Source of the DNA: Chara braunii
Lineage: Eukaryota; Streptophyta; Charophyceae; Charales; Characeae
NCBI GenBank assembly: GCA_003427395.1
Contig: BFEA01000266.1
Location: 933,234-965,931, forward strand
Length of the DNA stretch: 32,698 nucleotides
Direction: 5' to 3'
Shown piece by piece: positions 10,105-20,329 of this stretch; within the stretch, counting starts at the first letter, position 1, and each line of letters begins with the position of its first letter. Position numbers and translations under genes: made by a program. The notes under the pieces were generated by a model. That model saw only the letters and a program-made list of their open reading frames with translations, was not told where the DNA came from and made no database searches.

Positions 10105-10786
10105 TCCTGTGCCTTCTTCTTTTGCCCTCTGCACATACCCAATTGTCGTCAGCAGTGCTGGAGAAGAAAGCGGTTAACAGAGGGGTTAACCTGGGGTTGA
10201 AAAGTGGGGGTCCTTGTTCACCACTTGTGCAATGCTCTTGATCTTCGCCTGTTCAATCCACTTTCATGGGAGGATGTCTACCCCGTCTCTCTTCAATCTT
10301 GGGCGGTCCATACAGCATCAGCATGAAGCATGGAAGACTAGGTAAGTCTTCATATGCAGCAGTAGGCATATCAGTTGTATATGACGGTCCTTCAGAGGCA
10401 TCTTCAGCTATGCGTAGAATCTGCCTCTTATGGTCCATAAACTCCATACCACTATGGCAGGCACCTCCTCAATGCTCCCTCCTCTTTTGAGAGCTTATCC
10501 ATGCTGACCCAAGTGAGATCTTCATCCTTAAAATGGGGAAGCCCTTTGGTGCTTGTTAGCTTCTGCAGCTGCCAGCTCCTTTGTCTTTTGTATGTCCCTG
10601 CTGGCTTGCCAGATCATCTGTGAAGTTTGGACTGATTATTTGATTGAACTCCACGCGTGCCAGGAGGGTACTTAGGTCATTTGTCGGGAGCCAGACAGTC
10701 GACAGACACGTGTGGTTTCCAGCAAAAGTGCAGCTCGAACGGAATCCTCGCCGTCCATGGATGAACAGAGCGGTTGTAGATGCTTG
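10105..10786. other. No feature recognised
   Basis: Unique-looking DNA of mixed composition. Frames of up to about 74 codons on both strands carry no recognisable motif. Confidence 0.5.
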
Positions 10787-11037
10787 ACGTGTTTCTCCCC
10801 ACGAATAGACTGGAGCATTTGTCCCAAAAAAAAAAAAAGAAAAAAAAAGTATAGAGATGCTGGACTCTGTTTCCAGTTCACATAGAGTACATCAGCTCTG
10901 GGGTTTTGCTTCAGATTTGTGTTAGAGCTTCATTTCTGGCTTGATTGATAAAATTGGGATCGATGCCTCGATTACTATGCTGCTATGGTAGCGCAGGGGA
11001 CAGGGTTTTCCCTTCAGGGGACATGCATTAGTCGATG
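10787..11037 (+). repeat. Left arm of 251-bp inverted repeat
   Basis: Reverse complement of 11750-11999 with about three substitutions and one single-base indel, so roughly 98 percent identical. It includes the interrupted tract A13-G-A8 (10826-10847). It also carries two small hairpin modules, CTGGA..TCCAG and CTCC..GGAG, that recur in the A-tailed family at 31201-31538. Confidence 0.95.
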
Positions 11038-11379
11038 AGAGAGAGAGAGAGTTTGAACTTGGACTTCGAACTTTGAACTTAAGATTCTGAACTGCCAAAG
11101 TCTTGAACTTCATTTAATATTTACCTTTATTCAAGTTTACTGCGGAGTCACTGTGGTCTTTTTCTTCTTTCTTCACCTTTTCTTCCCTTGCAGCAGTTTG
11201 TGCTTTGCAGTGACTGTGCCAGCACAGTGCATGTCAAGGAATGATCATTCGTGTTTGTCATATATGCCAACAGCGCTGTCTTCCTGGAACACTTCCCCTT
11301 AAGTCAAGGTTATACGATGAAACTGCATTCAACATGCATGAGAGACCTGCCAGTTTTTTTTCTTTCTTCAATCTGGACC

Positions 11380-11500
11380 GATCCGGACATGATCATCTGG
11401 ACCATCCGGACCGATCCGGACCATGTCCTTATGGTCCGGACTGGTCCGGAAATCCGGACGTCCGGATCATATCTGGACCGACTGGTTGTCCAGGTCCGGA
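11380..11500. repeat. TCCGGA palindrome cluster
   Basis: Eight TCCGGA palindromes start at 11382, 11405, 11415, 11435, 11445, 11453, 11461 and 11495, with GGACCGATCC-like words between them. Several are 8 or 10 bp apart. It lies in the spacer of the large inverted repeat. Confidence 0.85.
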
Positions 11501-11588
11501 TCGGTCCAGACTGAGTGTCCGGTTCCGCGGTAGCCATGATAATACAGCATATACACACGTCAACGCTTCTCCCTTTTATGGTAGAGCA

Positions 11589-11634
11589 CCCAAGTGGGTG
11601 GAATTCATTAACCCAAGTGGGTGGAATTCATTAA
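11589..11634. repeat. Perfect 23-bp tandem duplication
   Basis: Two identical 23-bp units (11589-11611 and 11612-11634), each starting CCCAAGTGGG, a short palindrome. It lies inside the inverted-repeat spacer. Confidence 0.95.
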
Positions 11635-11749
11635 TTTAACTATGTCCTATCCATCTGATCTACAGTGTCTACAGTCAGACACTCTGTGTATGTACAGCAA
11701 TCCATAAAAGACAACATCCAAACTGTCTGTCTTCATTCATCGATTAATG

Positions 11750-11999
11750 CATCGATTAATGCATGTCCGCTGAAGGGAAAACCCTGTCCCCTGTGCTACC
11801 ATAGCAGCATAGTAATCGAGGCATCGATCCCAATTTTATCAATCAAGCCAGAAATGAAGCTCTAACACAAATCTGAGCAAAACCCCAGAGCTGATGTACT
11901 CTATGTGAACTGGAAACAGAGTCCAGCATCTCTATACTTTTTTTTTCTTTTTTTTTTTTTGGGACAAATGCTCCAGTCTATTCGTGGGGAGAAACACGT
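11750..11999 (-). repeat. Right arm of 251-bp inverted repeat
   Basis: Mirror of 10787-11037. Its T9-C-T13 tract (11938-11960) corresponds to the A13-G-A8 of the left arm. The inner edge has an extra tandem copy of GCATCGATTAAT. No matching target duplication is visible just outside the two arms. Confidence 0.95.
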
Positions 12000-12015
12000 G
12001 CTGGGATTTGAAAAA

Positions 12016-13111
12016 CCAGGGCCATTACCTGGCTTCGGCTAGGAACAATCTGAGAACTTTGAAGAGATTCTAGAAGATTTAGGAAAAACATGGGTAACTG
12101 CTAACCTATTGCTAGGCTACTCAAGCAGCACTTACTAAGTCAAAACGGCAAGCCACAGAAGCCCTTTGAATGCTCCAAACCCCTTGAATCCCCAACAAAA
12201 CATTATAAAATTTTCTAACACTGTCTTATTCCCTGCCGAACTTTCCAGGCCTCATGCCCCATCCTGCTAGGTTACAGGGCAACACAACTCACCCCAGCTC
12301 CGGCCAGCATCGTACCGACAACAAACCTTGGTTTTCCCTTAGAATGCCCGGCCCAAGGCATCCCCAGATCTCTCTACCAGGCCTCTCGCTCCTGCTATCA
12401 ACAGGTTACGGGGTAACCCCCCAGCTCCGGCCAGCGTCGTTCTGGCATCGAAAACCGCAGATCCATGAATATAACAGCATTAGAAAAACCTAAAATAAGT
12501 TGCGAGAAGTGCCCAGAATCCTAAATCATTCTCAAAACTTCCCTCATGAGATAGGTTAAAATTCAGAAAAAAACTGAAAAAGCTTGGAAAACATGAGAGC
12601 GGGGGGGTCAAAACTGAACCGCCTACTATCCAAAACTCCTCCCCTCAACAGACGGAAACGTCAGTCCAGGTTTTCAGTCCTCATACCAGAACTCACTTGA
12701 TCTCATACCCCTTTTTGCTAGGGTAACAGGGCACCACAACCTTCCCCAGTACTGACCAACCTAGTTCTGACGGACACGAAGTACATTCCTCCCTCGACAT
12801 TTCCCTTAGCGGCAAGCCCCTGACACAGGCTACAGGGTTAATACCCCGGCGCCGACTACGTCGAACGGTCTGGTTATGCCTTCCACCCTCGGCATAACTC
12901 CACAGGCCTCAAGCTCCCCCTGGGTCACAGAGCAAAAGCTCCAGCACCGGCCTGTGTCGTCCCAACATCGTCCTTCTAACCTACTTACCTTAACCAACAA
13001 CCTTCCTCTGTTAAGAGCCCCCTTACGGTCGTCCATCCTCCAGTTCTAGCTCCCCCCCCTTCCCTCCTTTTTTTGAGATACCAGGCCATTACCTGGCTTC
13101 GGCTAGAACAA
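12016..13111. repeat. Interval bounded by direct repeats, with degenerate 60-bp units
   Basis: A roughly 32-bp sequence (CCATTACCTGGCTTCGGCTA core) occurs at 12016-12048 and again at 13081-13111. Between them, at about 12262, 12398, 12717, 12822 and 12910, lie diverged copies of a unit with GGTTACAGGGCAA and then CCAGCTCCGGCCAGCGTCGT. The second copy, with flanks (12358-12450), matches 20235-20329. No gene is recognised. Confidence 0.65.
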
Positions 13112-13140
13112 ACGACTCAGAACCCCCGAGCCCCCAACAA

Positions 13141-13640
13141 CAGCATCTCTATACTATGACGTGTGCAGTCAGACGGTAAATACACTTGGCTCACCTGTAT
13201 CACCGAAAAGAACAGAGGCATTGATTACTTCCCTAGACAGAGGAAGGATTTACCTCATGCTCCTGAAGCATATATCCCCTATACAATGATGTATCTAGAT
13301 GTCATATGCTCACTAGCAACAACAAAACGTAATCATGAACAATCCTATCATGATTAAGAATTGAGAAATGAGAGATAATCAACCCTAATCTTGGCAGGGA
13401 AGTCATCTATCCTATCCCTGCCCGATGCCTGAAGCAGAGACAATCCGCATAAGAAAACACCGGGTAGGGGTGGGGGGGAGCAGTAAGTCTTACCTTCAAC
13501 CTCAAACCCCACTTTGTCAGCCTCAACAAGCTACAAATTCCCCCCCACTGTGTCGATGGCGTCATCTTTCCCATGAAGCTAATAGGGAGCTTGGATAAAC
13601 AAATCCCACTCGCTGCCCCATTGCTCCCTCGGTTGTCACC
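13141..13640. other. No gene; short echo of the inverted-repeat arm
   Basis: CAGCATCTCTATACT at 13141-13155 matches the arm sequence at about 11925-11938 and then diverges. The rest shows no recognisable gene. Confidence 0.5.
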
Positions 13641-13866
13641 GCCGTCGTTATCGTGATTGTTGTTGTTCTTGTTGCTATTATTGCTATGGCTGTTGTTGTT
13701 GTTGTTGTTGTTGTTATCACCGTCATTGTTGTTGTCAATGTCATTCTTCTCACTCTCCTCGCCCCTTTCCCCCCATCCTTGCTCACCGTCGTTTTTGTTA
13801 TTACCGTTGCTGTTGATGTTGTGATCGTTCTCTCCCATCTCAACCATCTCATTATTACCACCGTCT

Positions 13867-13898
<32 letters not shown>

Positions 13899-14076
13899 GC
13901 TGACGTCGTTCTCTCCCATCTTGTCCATCTCAGTCGTAGTCATCAGCCCTACCTCCCCCACGCCTACACCCGCCTCATGAAGGACAACATTTTCCCTCTT
14001 GTTAGTGCCCTGGTGAGGCAGATGGTCGTTGTCATCGTTCTCTCCCATCTCAACCATGTCGTTGTTACCGCCGTCT

Positions 14077-14137
<61 letters not shown>

Positions 14138-14140
14138 GGC
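13640..14140. repeat. (TTG)n array with 45-50 bp unit
   Basis: GTT/TTG runs at about 13660-13730, 13870-13900 and 14078-14137. A longer unit containing CGTTCTCTCCCATCT and then CCGTCTTTGTTGTTG recurs at about 13825, 13907 and 14035. On the minus strand it reads as Asn-rich or Thr-rich peptide. It ends the pol sequence of element 3. Confidence 0.9.
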
Positions 14141-14542
14141 ATGCTCGATTACGTTAGACAGCCCAATATCGTTATCGCGCACACTTAATACCTCTACGTA
14201 CCCATTCAAGACGTTAATCAGTGATTGTCGGAATTCCAGGGGGACGTGATCGGGCAGAGTGATAGCCGGTCGATCGGGTATCTCAAGGGGCATATCGATC
14301 CAATCAGCAGGCCGATTCCGTCGGTCATGGACGCTAGAGAAAATAGAGCTGCTAGTGCGGACAGAAAATACAGTCGCGATCATCTGGGATTCAGCGGGGC
14401 TAATCATCTCGGTCTCTTTAACTTCGGCGTCAGTTTCCAAATCAGCCGTGGTTTCTTCCACGGTTAGTCCTGTTAAATCCACCATTTCCTGCATCAGATC
14501 GGGCACATCGTCGATGGGAGCTTCGGCTTCTTGTTTTATCAA
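14141..14542 (-). pseudogene. Element 3 pol N-terminal linker
   Basis: Overlaps the end of the protease frame in a different frame. It is acidic at first, then has DHVPLEFRQSLINVL and SVRDNDIGLSNVIEHA, which resembles the segment just before RT in Gypsy pol, where a helix precedes a conserved His. Immediately after this the frame becomes (Thr)n from the microsatellite. RT is absent. Confidence 0.6.
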
Positions 14543-15469
14543 GGCGATGGTCGCTCCTGTCGTAAGCAGCGATCTTGGAGGGGAAACAAAAACATCCAGG
14601 TATTGTTTCGCCTATTGATAGCGTTCTCGGAGGAAAGTGTTCCCTCGTACAAAGTGCGAGGGGGTTCCAAGTCGTCTGCCAGGTCAGATATTTGCAAGAT
14701 GGGTTCTCCGAAAAAGGTCGAGGGACTGACCTGGGTTTCCATAGGCATGAGCGCGTTGTCTCCCAGACTCAAGTGGAAAGTTCGTGTGGTTCTGGGAACC
14801 ATCCGAAAGTCCTCTGGAGTTTCGTGTTCGAAAAGTTCGACCAAGTGTTTCCATTCACTCTCACTAGGCATCTCTTCTTCGCACTCCTGTTCTTCAAATC
14901 CGCTATTATTATCCGGGGATGAAAATTCCTCGTGATCAGGACCTTGAATCATCCCTATCCGAGCAGAATTAGGATTCTTTTTTACTGTTCGGGTTGAAAT
15001 CCGCAACGGAACTGTTTGAGGCTTTCCTCCTGTTTGTGTAAGCACCAACTGCTTGGAATCGAAATGCATGCGGGCACCTACCGCCATAGCCCAAGGCAGT
15101 CCCAATAACACCGAATATGAGTGCACATCTATGACCAAGGCGTTAACGAGGACGTGTACTCGTCCAACTTTCACGGCCACATTCTCAATGATTCCTACGA
15201 TATTCATTGCTTCCTAGTCAGCAGAGACGTAATGGTCCTTGCCAGATTGAGGGAGAATCGAGTTGAGTCGTCCCGTCCTTTTCACCGTATCTAATGATAT
15301 AGCGACCGCAGAGGAGCCGGTATCGATGAGGGCGTTAAAAGGTTTGCCCCATACTTCGCAATCACATTCCGCACTTTTCCACAACACTGGTCAAACTCGC
15401 ACAAAATGATCTTTCTTAGCTAAAGAAATTGCAGCTACTCGCGCTTCTTCAGGTTCACCAACTTCGGGT
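14539..15469 (-). pseudogene. Element 3 retropepsin-like protease
   Basis: The frame overlaps the end of gag in another phase and contains ALIDTGSS near 15310-15330, the retropepsin active site. The C-terminal hallmark VLLGLPWAM follows near 15090-15115. In-frame stops TGA 15391-15393 and TAG 15214-15216 flank the active-site segment. The downstream acidic linker holds ESEWKHLVELFEHE. The enzyme would process the Gag-Pol polyprotein if intact. Confidence 0.82.
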
Positions 15470-17011
15470 TCAGGCGGTGCAACACCCTCCGCTCCTTCTT
15501 CCTTCTTCTTTTTCAACATTCGTTGTGCGCTGGTATGTAAAGCGCTTTTGATTCTTCTGACATTGTTGCAGCAGCTTGTCATTTGCTGCTTCAGATATGG
15601 TAAGCAAATGTCCCACTGGGACCGGAACGCGAATGTCCAGTTGCTTAAGCGTTCGTAGTACATCAATTTCTCCCGTCCGAAACTGTGGTTCGGGGTTAGA
15701 TTCGTGTTCGACCCATTCAAGATCGTCCTGGGCTGGTCGGATGGCTCCGATCATGCCGGCGAGATGAAGGTATTCGACCGGATCAACCACGTCAGCAGCT
15801 TCGGAAGAAGAAGTTCCTGAGGTCGATGCAACTGCCATTGAGGGGGAAGGTCGCTCAAAGGCGTATGTAATGCTCTCCTCGTTTCGGGCCGTATCCATCA
15901 GTGCGGCTACCCGTCCTTGATTCAGAGCTACGGGGGCTGCGACAGGTGGGGGCTGATTTCGTTTTGGCTGCGGACAGTCCTGGGCAAAATGCCCGGGCTG
16001 TTTGCAATTGTAACATTCGATTTTCCTTGCCAGGTTAGCTGCATGAGGGAACTGCGGTGCATGTCCAGGTGCAGGCGGAGCAGGTAAAAGTGGGAACGAT
16101 GCAGGGGCGGGTCGAGCAGGAGCCGGGTTGGGCTTAATTAGCCTGCTCATTATCTGTTCCATTCGATCCATGTGAGCCGCCTGCATTTGGACCAGGTTGC
16201 TCATCCATTCAAATTGTTTGGTAGTAGCTGTATGGATCATCTGTGCCAAGTGCATGTTTGTTACGGTTATAGAAGCAGGATCTTGGGAGCTACTGGGTTT
16301 AACAGTTGCTACCTGTTGGTTCATTGAGAGAGTCGGAGGAGGGGAAGAAGGATCTGACGGGATATCAGAGGCGGCCCTTTCGGGAAGGTCATGATCAGGC
16401 CGGGGATAGAATCGTTCTACCGCTCGCAACCACGATCGTCGTTTCGCCGCTACATCCTGAATCGTGTCTGTAATGTCTTCGTCTCCCTGACTGATATACT
16501 TCTTTGTATCCGTCAGGTCTAACTCAAGCGCTCTGGTGATGATAGCGGATAGCTGGTTCGTTTTAGGGGGGGCCTTTTTCTGCAGCTTCGCTTTTAGCGT
16601 CGGACTTCGTAGATGATCGATGAACAAATCTCGGGCGGACTTTTCATCTCGCCCTGATTTGTCTAACGTAGTTTGGAGTCGATCCACGAAGTCAGGCAGC
16701 AACTCCCCTGGTTCTTGTGGTCGAGTTTTGAGTACATACCAAGCGGCGTCTTCGCTGACCGTATCAAATCTGGCCAAGAACGCTTGCTTGAAGGTGTTTC
16801 AATCTACCCATCCGTGTTTCCTAAACCAATCATGCGCTGTGTTACGAAGCAGCAAGGTGATGACGCGGGGGAGATCTTCCGTGCTATATCCTTGAGCTTG
16901 GATGACTTCCAACTAAGCTTCGGGGTGGGTGTGATTAGGAAAGAAAGGAAAAGCGGCGGGAATACTAACAATCACCCTGGGGGGAGCTGCGTTGCCGTCA
17001 GCCATTGGCAT
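15470..17011 (-). pseudogene. gag: Element 3 gag with CCHC knuckle
   Basis: The start is placed at the ATG at 17011, with a second in-frame ATG at 17005. The N-terminal capsid homology (Retrotrans_gag type) reads LLRNTAHDWFRKHGW and FKQAFLARF. The frame is cut by TAG at 16913-16915 and TGA at 16799-16801; the latter sits where the family usually has Trp. The rest is open to 15470: a Pro/Ala-rich stretch, then CYNCKQPGHFAQDC at 15974-16015, a perfect zinc knuckle for RNA binding. Gag ends in a Lys/Glu-rich segment overlapping the protease frame, so a +1 shift would be needed to join them. Confidence 0.87.
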
Positions 17012-17127
17012 AGCTGGTCTAGCCTCACCAGATCTTGATCTGGTCACCGGGCGATCTCGGCGAGCAGGTTGAGGGCTTCTTCTACCTCTCGCCAGTTCGA
17101 CTTACTATTATCAGAACCGACACGTGT

Positions 17128-17141
17128 CGGCCCCGATACCA
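17128..17141 (-). promoter_or_regulatory. Primer-binding-site-like sequence of element 3
   Basis: On the minus strand TGGTATCGGGGCC matches 11 of 13 bases of the common initiator-tRNA-Met primer site of plant LTR elements (TGGTATCAGAGCC). It lies 117 bp before the gag ATG, the expected place. The DNA before it (GGGCGTGAGG) could be an LTR end. Confidence 0.55.
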
Positions 17142-17144
17142 ACC

Positions 17145-17897
17145 TCACGCCCTGTGTTGTCTTCCGTTCGGAGTGCTAAGGGTGCGGAAAGAAGGTCCAA
17201 AAAAACAACAAGATGGGGTGTGCCAAGGATTTTTGGAAAATTGAGTGTGGGGACACAGACAAAACTGAAATCCCCCGTGTTGGCCCGATGAAGTAAGTCG
17301 GTCGTGGAATGCGCGCGCGGGCTCGGCGCGAAAAGAGAAAAATCCAAATTCAATCCAAAAAGTATTGCCGAACTTCCCACACGCTATGGATCTTCGCTTA
17401 GAGCGGAAGGGCTTCGGTACACTCCGCGTGTCCCGCTTCCGTATCAAGTCCCGACGTCGCTCGTTGGTCAGTTCAGAGTCCGACGAGGAGGGTCTCAACC
17501 GCGTGGCTCTTTCCTTGTGCTCGTCTTCACTCCGTATCTGGTAGTGGAAGCCCTTCGATTCGTAGCGATCGAAACGCTGGCACTCCGTGCACAGGGTTGG
17601 AGGCCAATGGGGCGCCAATGCCGTCCACGGAATGACGATCAGCTCGTTAAATGGCAATAGTACTGAGTAAGGCGGGTAGTGCGTATCGACAATGACAAAG
17701 CCCGCATCCACGAATCCAGAACAACGATTTTCGAGAGGGAAGTAATATCGTCCGCAGATCCGTGCGACAACTTCTCGTACGTCCCACTCGCAAACATGTG
17801 TCCTTTCCTCGTTGTAAGGGAAGGGGCGCGTTGGCGAGGGAGATACGGGAGGCTGGCGCCCGATCGAGGTACGACCGTCAGTCCACATATCAATCAA
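17145..17897 (-). CDS. Unrecognised 250-codon ORF in the putative LTR
   Basis: An open frame of mixed, non-repetitive composition with FNELIVIPWTALAPHWPP and TLCTECQRFD, then a basic Arg/Ser-rich C-terminal half. I recognise no domain. It lies directly upstream of element 3's primer site, where the 5' LTR should be, so it is probably a chance frame. A captured exon is the alternative. Confidence 0.2.
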   Translation of the reverse strand: MIDMWTDGRTSIGRQPPVSPSPTRPFPYNEERTHVCEWDVREVVARICGRYYFPLENRCSGFVDAGFVIVDTHYPPYSVLLPFNELIVIPWTALAPHWPPTLCTECQRFDRYESKGFHYQIRSEDEHKERATRLRPSSSDSELTNERRRDLIRKRDTRSVPKPFRSKRRSIACGKFGNTFWIEFGFFSFRAEPARAFHDRLTSSGQHGGFQFCLCPHTQFSKNPWHTPSCCFFGPSFRTLSTPNGRQHRA

Positions 17898-19056
17898 TCA
17901 AAATGAGTTTGCAAAACCCCCGAGACGTCATCAAAAAGCACAATCAAAAAAGAATTAACTAGTACTTTCCTTCCCTTCGACACAGGAGAAGCATGTTACA
18001 GAGTTCGTACAACCATGCAATAATCGGGTTGAAGTTTCGAGAGATCAACCCGCGACTCAGTTTCAGCAGACCAGGTCGACAAAAAACCGAGGCACCTGCA
18101 TTTTTCGAGGCTGCCCCTCAGATTGTCTGCAGATGTCGTGCAACATAAGGCAGATGGCATGCGCAGTGCATTCAAAACGACAGATCTAAACACTCTTGCA
18201 TTCTCGAACAAAATCCTGTTGAGTTTTGGGCCTAATCAACACACAAAAAAAATCACATACAAGCATTCCTGCGCATACATCCACTGTGGAAGGTGCGAAA
18301 ATGACAATGGTGCATCAAAAACAAATCGAGGGATAGTACACACGCATCCACCGTTCACAAGACAAGAGGATTGAGCGCCCTCACATCCGGGGATTACCCA
18401 AGAAACTAATGGAAGAGTTCCGGAAGAAGTTCTTCTGTGCGGGGAAATCACGAGGATTCACTTTTGTTCATAGGAGAGAGAGACTCATAACACATCGTCA
18501 TTCAAATCAGAGGGAGAGGGGGATGGGAGAGATTGACGAGAAATGTCGAGACAGGAGACACCGGATTCCAACAAGGGAACATTCGGCTTCGCAGCCATGA
18601 ACTCACACAAAAAAAAATGATCCGCAACCATGAAGGCGCATTCGCCGTGAAATTCCAATATGGCCCCGGGTCAATCATCCACTCAACTCCAATTACCGAT
18701 CCTCATACCCGCACCGACGATCCCGGCCGTCGCGTGCTAACTTCTGCCGCTGCGATCGTCACCCTGCTGACGCAAGCTCGACACGGCTCACCCGGATCCC
18801 ACAGTCCGTCGTGGCGATCAAGCGTGCAACCGGCCAGCGTACAGTCAGCCCGACATGACTTTTCGACTCGCACCAAATGCATCACCTAGCCACTGCTTCC
18901 CGGAAGCTGGCTTGCGAGTGGAAAACGTAAGAGAGATTTGTGGGCGCGCTTGCGGAATTTATAGTTGCGAAAAAGAAGACAGGCGGGGGAGAAGACAGAG
19001 GGGAGATCGAGGTGTAAGAGGAGAAGATTCAGCGAGGGGTGCTCAAGGGAAGCCAT
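17898..19056. other. No gene recognised
   Basis: Mixed-composition DNA. TGTTACA at 17994 could mark the outer (5') end of a minus-strand LTR reaching to about 17142, since it reads TGTAACA on that strand, but no second LTR confirms this. Frames up to 118 codons show no domain. Confidence 0.4.
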
Positions 19057-19164
19057 GTTGATCCTTCGGAACTCAGTGTTCAACCAATCAGATTCGTCAC
19101 GAAACAGGAAGATCCTCTTGCTCAAAGCGTCTGATTGGTGAGCGAGGGTAATCAGAGGATCAAC
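19057..19164. repeat. Concentric dyad with inverted CCAAT boxes
   Basis: Outer arms GTTGATCCT (19057-19065) and AGGATCAAC (19156-19164) and inner arms ACCAATCAGA (19083-19092) and TCTGATTGGT (19130-19139) are perfect and share one centre near 19111. This could be a divergent CCAAT-box promoter or a small decayed inverted-repeat transposon. Confidence 0.7.
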
Positions 19165-19179
19165 CGGGCTTCATGAGCC

Positions 19180-19400
19180 AAGGTTGAAGAGCGAGAAGGA
19201 AAGAGGTGCGAAAAGCAGCGCGAGACGGGTCCAAGATTCAGATGATCAAGAAGGGAAAACAAGCGCGCAAAAAGCAGAGAGAGAGGGGAAAACAATTGCG
19301 ATAGGAGAAGAAGAGGAGGGAGAAGGGAGAGAGAAGAGAGCGCGGGGGAAGAATGACGGGGGAAATAAGGAGGAGGAAGCTCGCATGCGCGGTGCCGACA
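19180..19400. repeat. Purine-rich tract
   Basis: Strongly G/A-biased for about 200 bp with AGAAGAGGAGGGAGAAGGGA-like words. The open frame over it (19184-19447) gives a Lys/Glu/Arg-rich low-complexity peptide that I do not regard as a gene. Confidence 0.7.
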
Positions 19401-19619
19401 GCAAGAGAAAAAGGCACCAAAACAGTTACAGCTTACCTACGCCCTAAACCAATTCAAAAATTGAAATCACCATATCCGCGCGCGAAAGTCGACGCGGGAA
19501 AAGAAAGTCCTATGCCTATCCGTATTCTCACAAAATTCCTAGAGTTTTCTCCGACGTGACCGAGAACATTCATGCCAAGAAGAAGACACGTCGGGTTCCG
19601 CTTATTCCGGAATTCCTAA

Positions 19620-19665
19620 CTGTCGCGCCCGATTCCCAGTGCGCTCGCTAAGGCGCGCGTAATTT
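19620..19665 (+). mobile_element. Possible LTR start
   Basis: TGTCGCGCCCGATTCCC resembles the TGTCACGCCC start common in plant Gypsy LTRs. No partner end, primer site or coding region was found nearby, so it may be a solo or broken LTR. 19665-20230 shows only GAT-rich words (19925-20015). Confidence 0.3.
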
Positions 19666-20234
19666 CCCATGCATTTCCCGAATTACAAAAAGTAGAATTC
19701 CAAGAATCAATGGAACCTCCGAAAAATGGGGGCCTAAACAAGGCACCTGAAATCAAGAAAAGCGACGGGGGTTTTGTTGGGTCGGTATGATACAAAAGGG
19801 GGTATTGAGTCAAGGGGTACGAAAGATAGCACGGGGTCGGGAAGTGGTTCGTCACACGGGGTCCTCACACTATACCCGGAGAAATCGAACCGAACAAGCT
19901 GAGAACCGGGGTCAGGGTCCCTCATGTGATGATGATTATGCTGATGATGACGATAATGAACTTCTAATGAATGTATGAGCAATGTGGGATAATGATACTA
20001 ATGATGATGGCGATTAGTATGTGAAGAATTTTAGAAGACTATGCTATCTGGCCTTCTAATCCTAGAACAACCCCTAGCCCTCCCTGAGCCAGGACGTAAC
20101 ATCTCAAAGACAATGTCATCCTAGCCAACATCAACCATAGCTATCCTGCTCTCGCCACCTAGACTAAACCTGGACCCATAGGGTGTCCTGGTAGCAGCCC
20201 CTAGTTCACCACTGGATTGTCTTCCACCCTCGAC

Positions 20235-20329
20235 TAATCCCCAGATCTCTCTACAAGGCCTCACACTCCCGTCATTTGCAGGTTACAGGGCAATGCCCCA
20301 GCTCTGGCCAGCGTCGTTCTGGCATTGGC
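20235..20329 (+). repeat. Dispersed copy of the 12358-12450 repeat
   Basis: ATCCCCAGATCTCTCTAC, then GGTTACAGGGCAA and GGCCAGCGTCGTTCTGGCAT, are shared with 12358-12450 over about 93 bp, with several substitutions and 8 kb apart. Confidence 0.85.

Larger units (their letters stand above)
14145..17141 (-). mobile_element. Element 3: Ty3/Gypsy gag-protease remnant
   Basis: Reading on the minus strand: a primer-binding-site-like sequence at 17141-17128, a short leader, gag with a CCHC knuckle, protease and the start of the pol linker. The sequence then turns into the TTG array, and no RT, RNase H or integrase follows. Its gag and protease differ clearly from those of elements 1 and 2, so it is another lineage. 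Stops and a frame change show decay. Confidence 0.88.

Noticed and set aside
13407-14057. 216-codon Asn-rich minus-strand ORF as a gene
   Set aside because: Nearly all of it is the TTG array read in reverse, and it overlaps the pol linker frame of element 3 out of phase.
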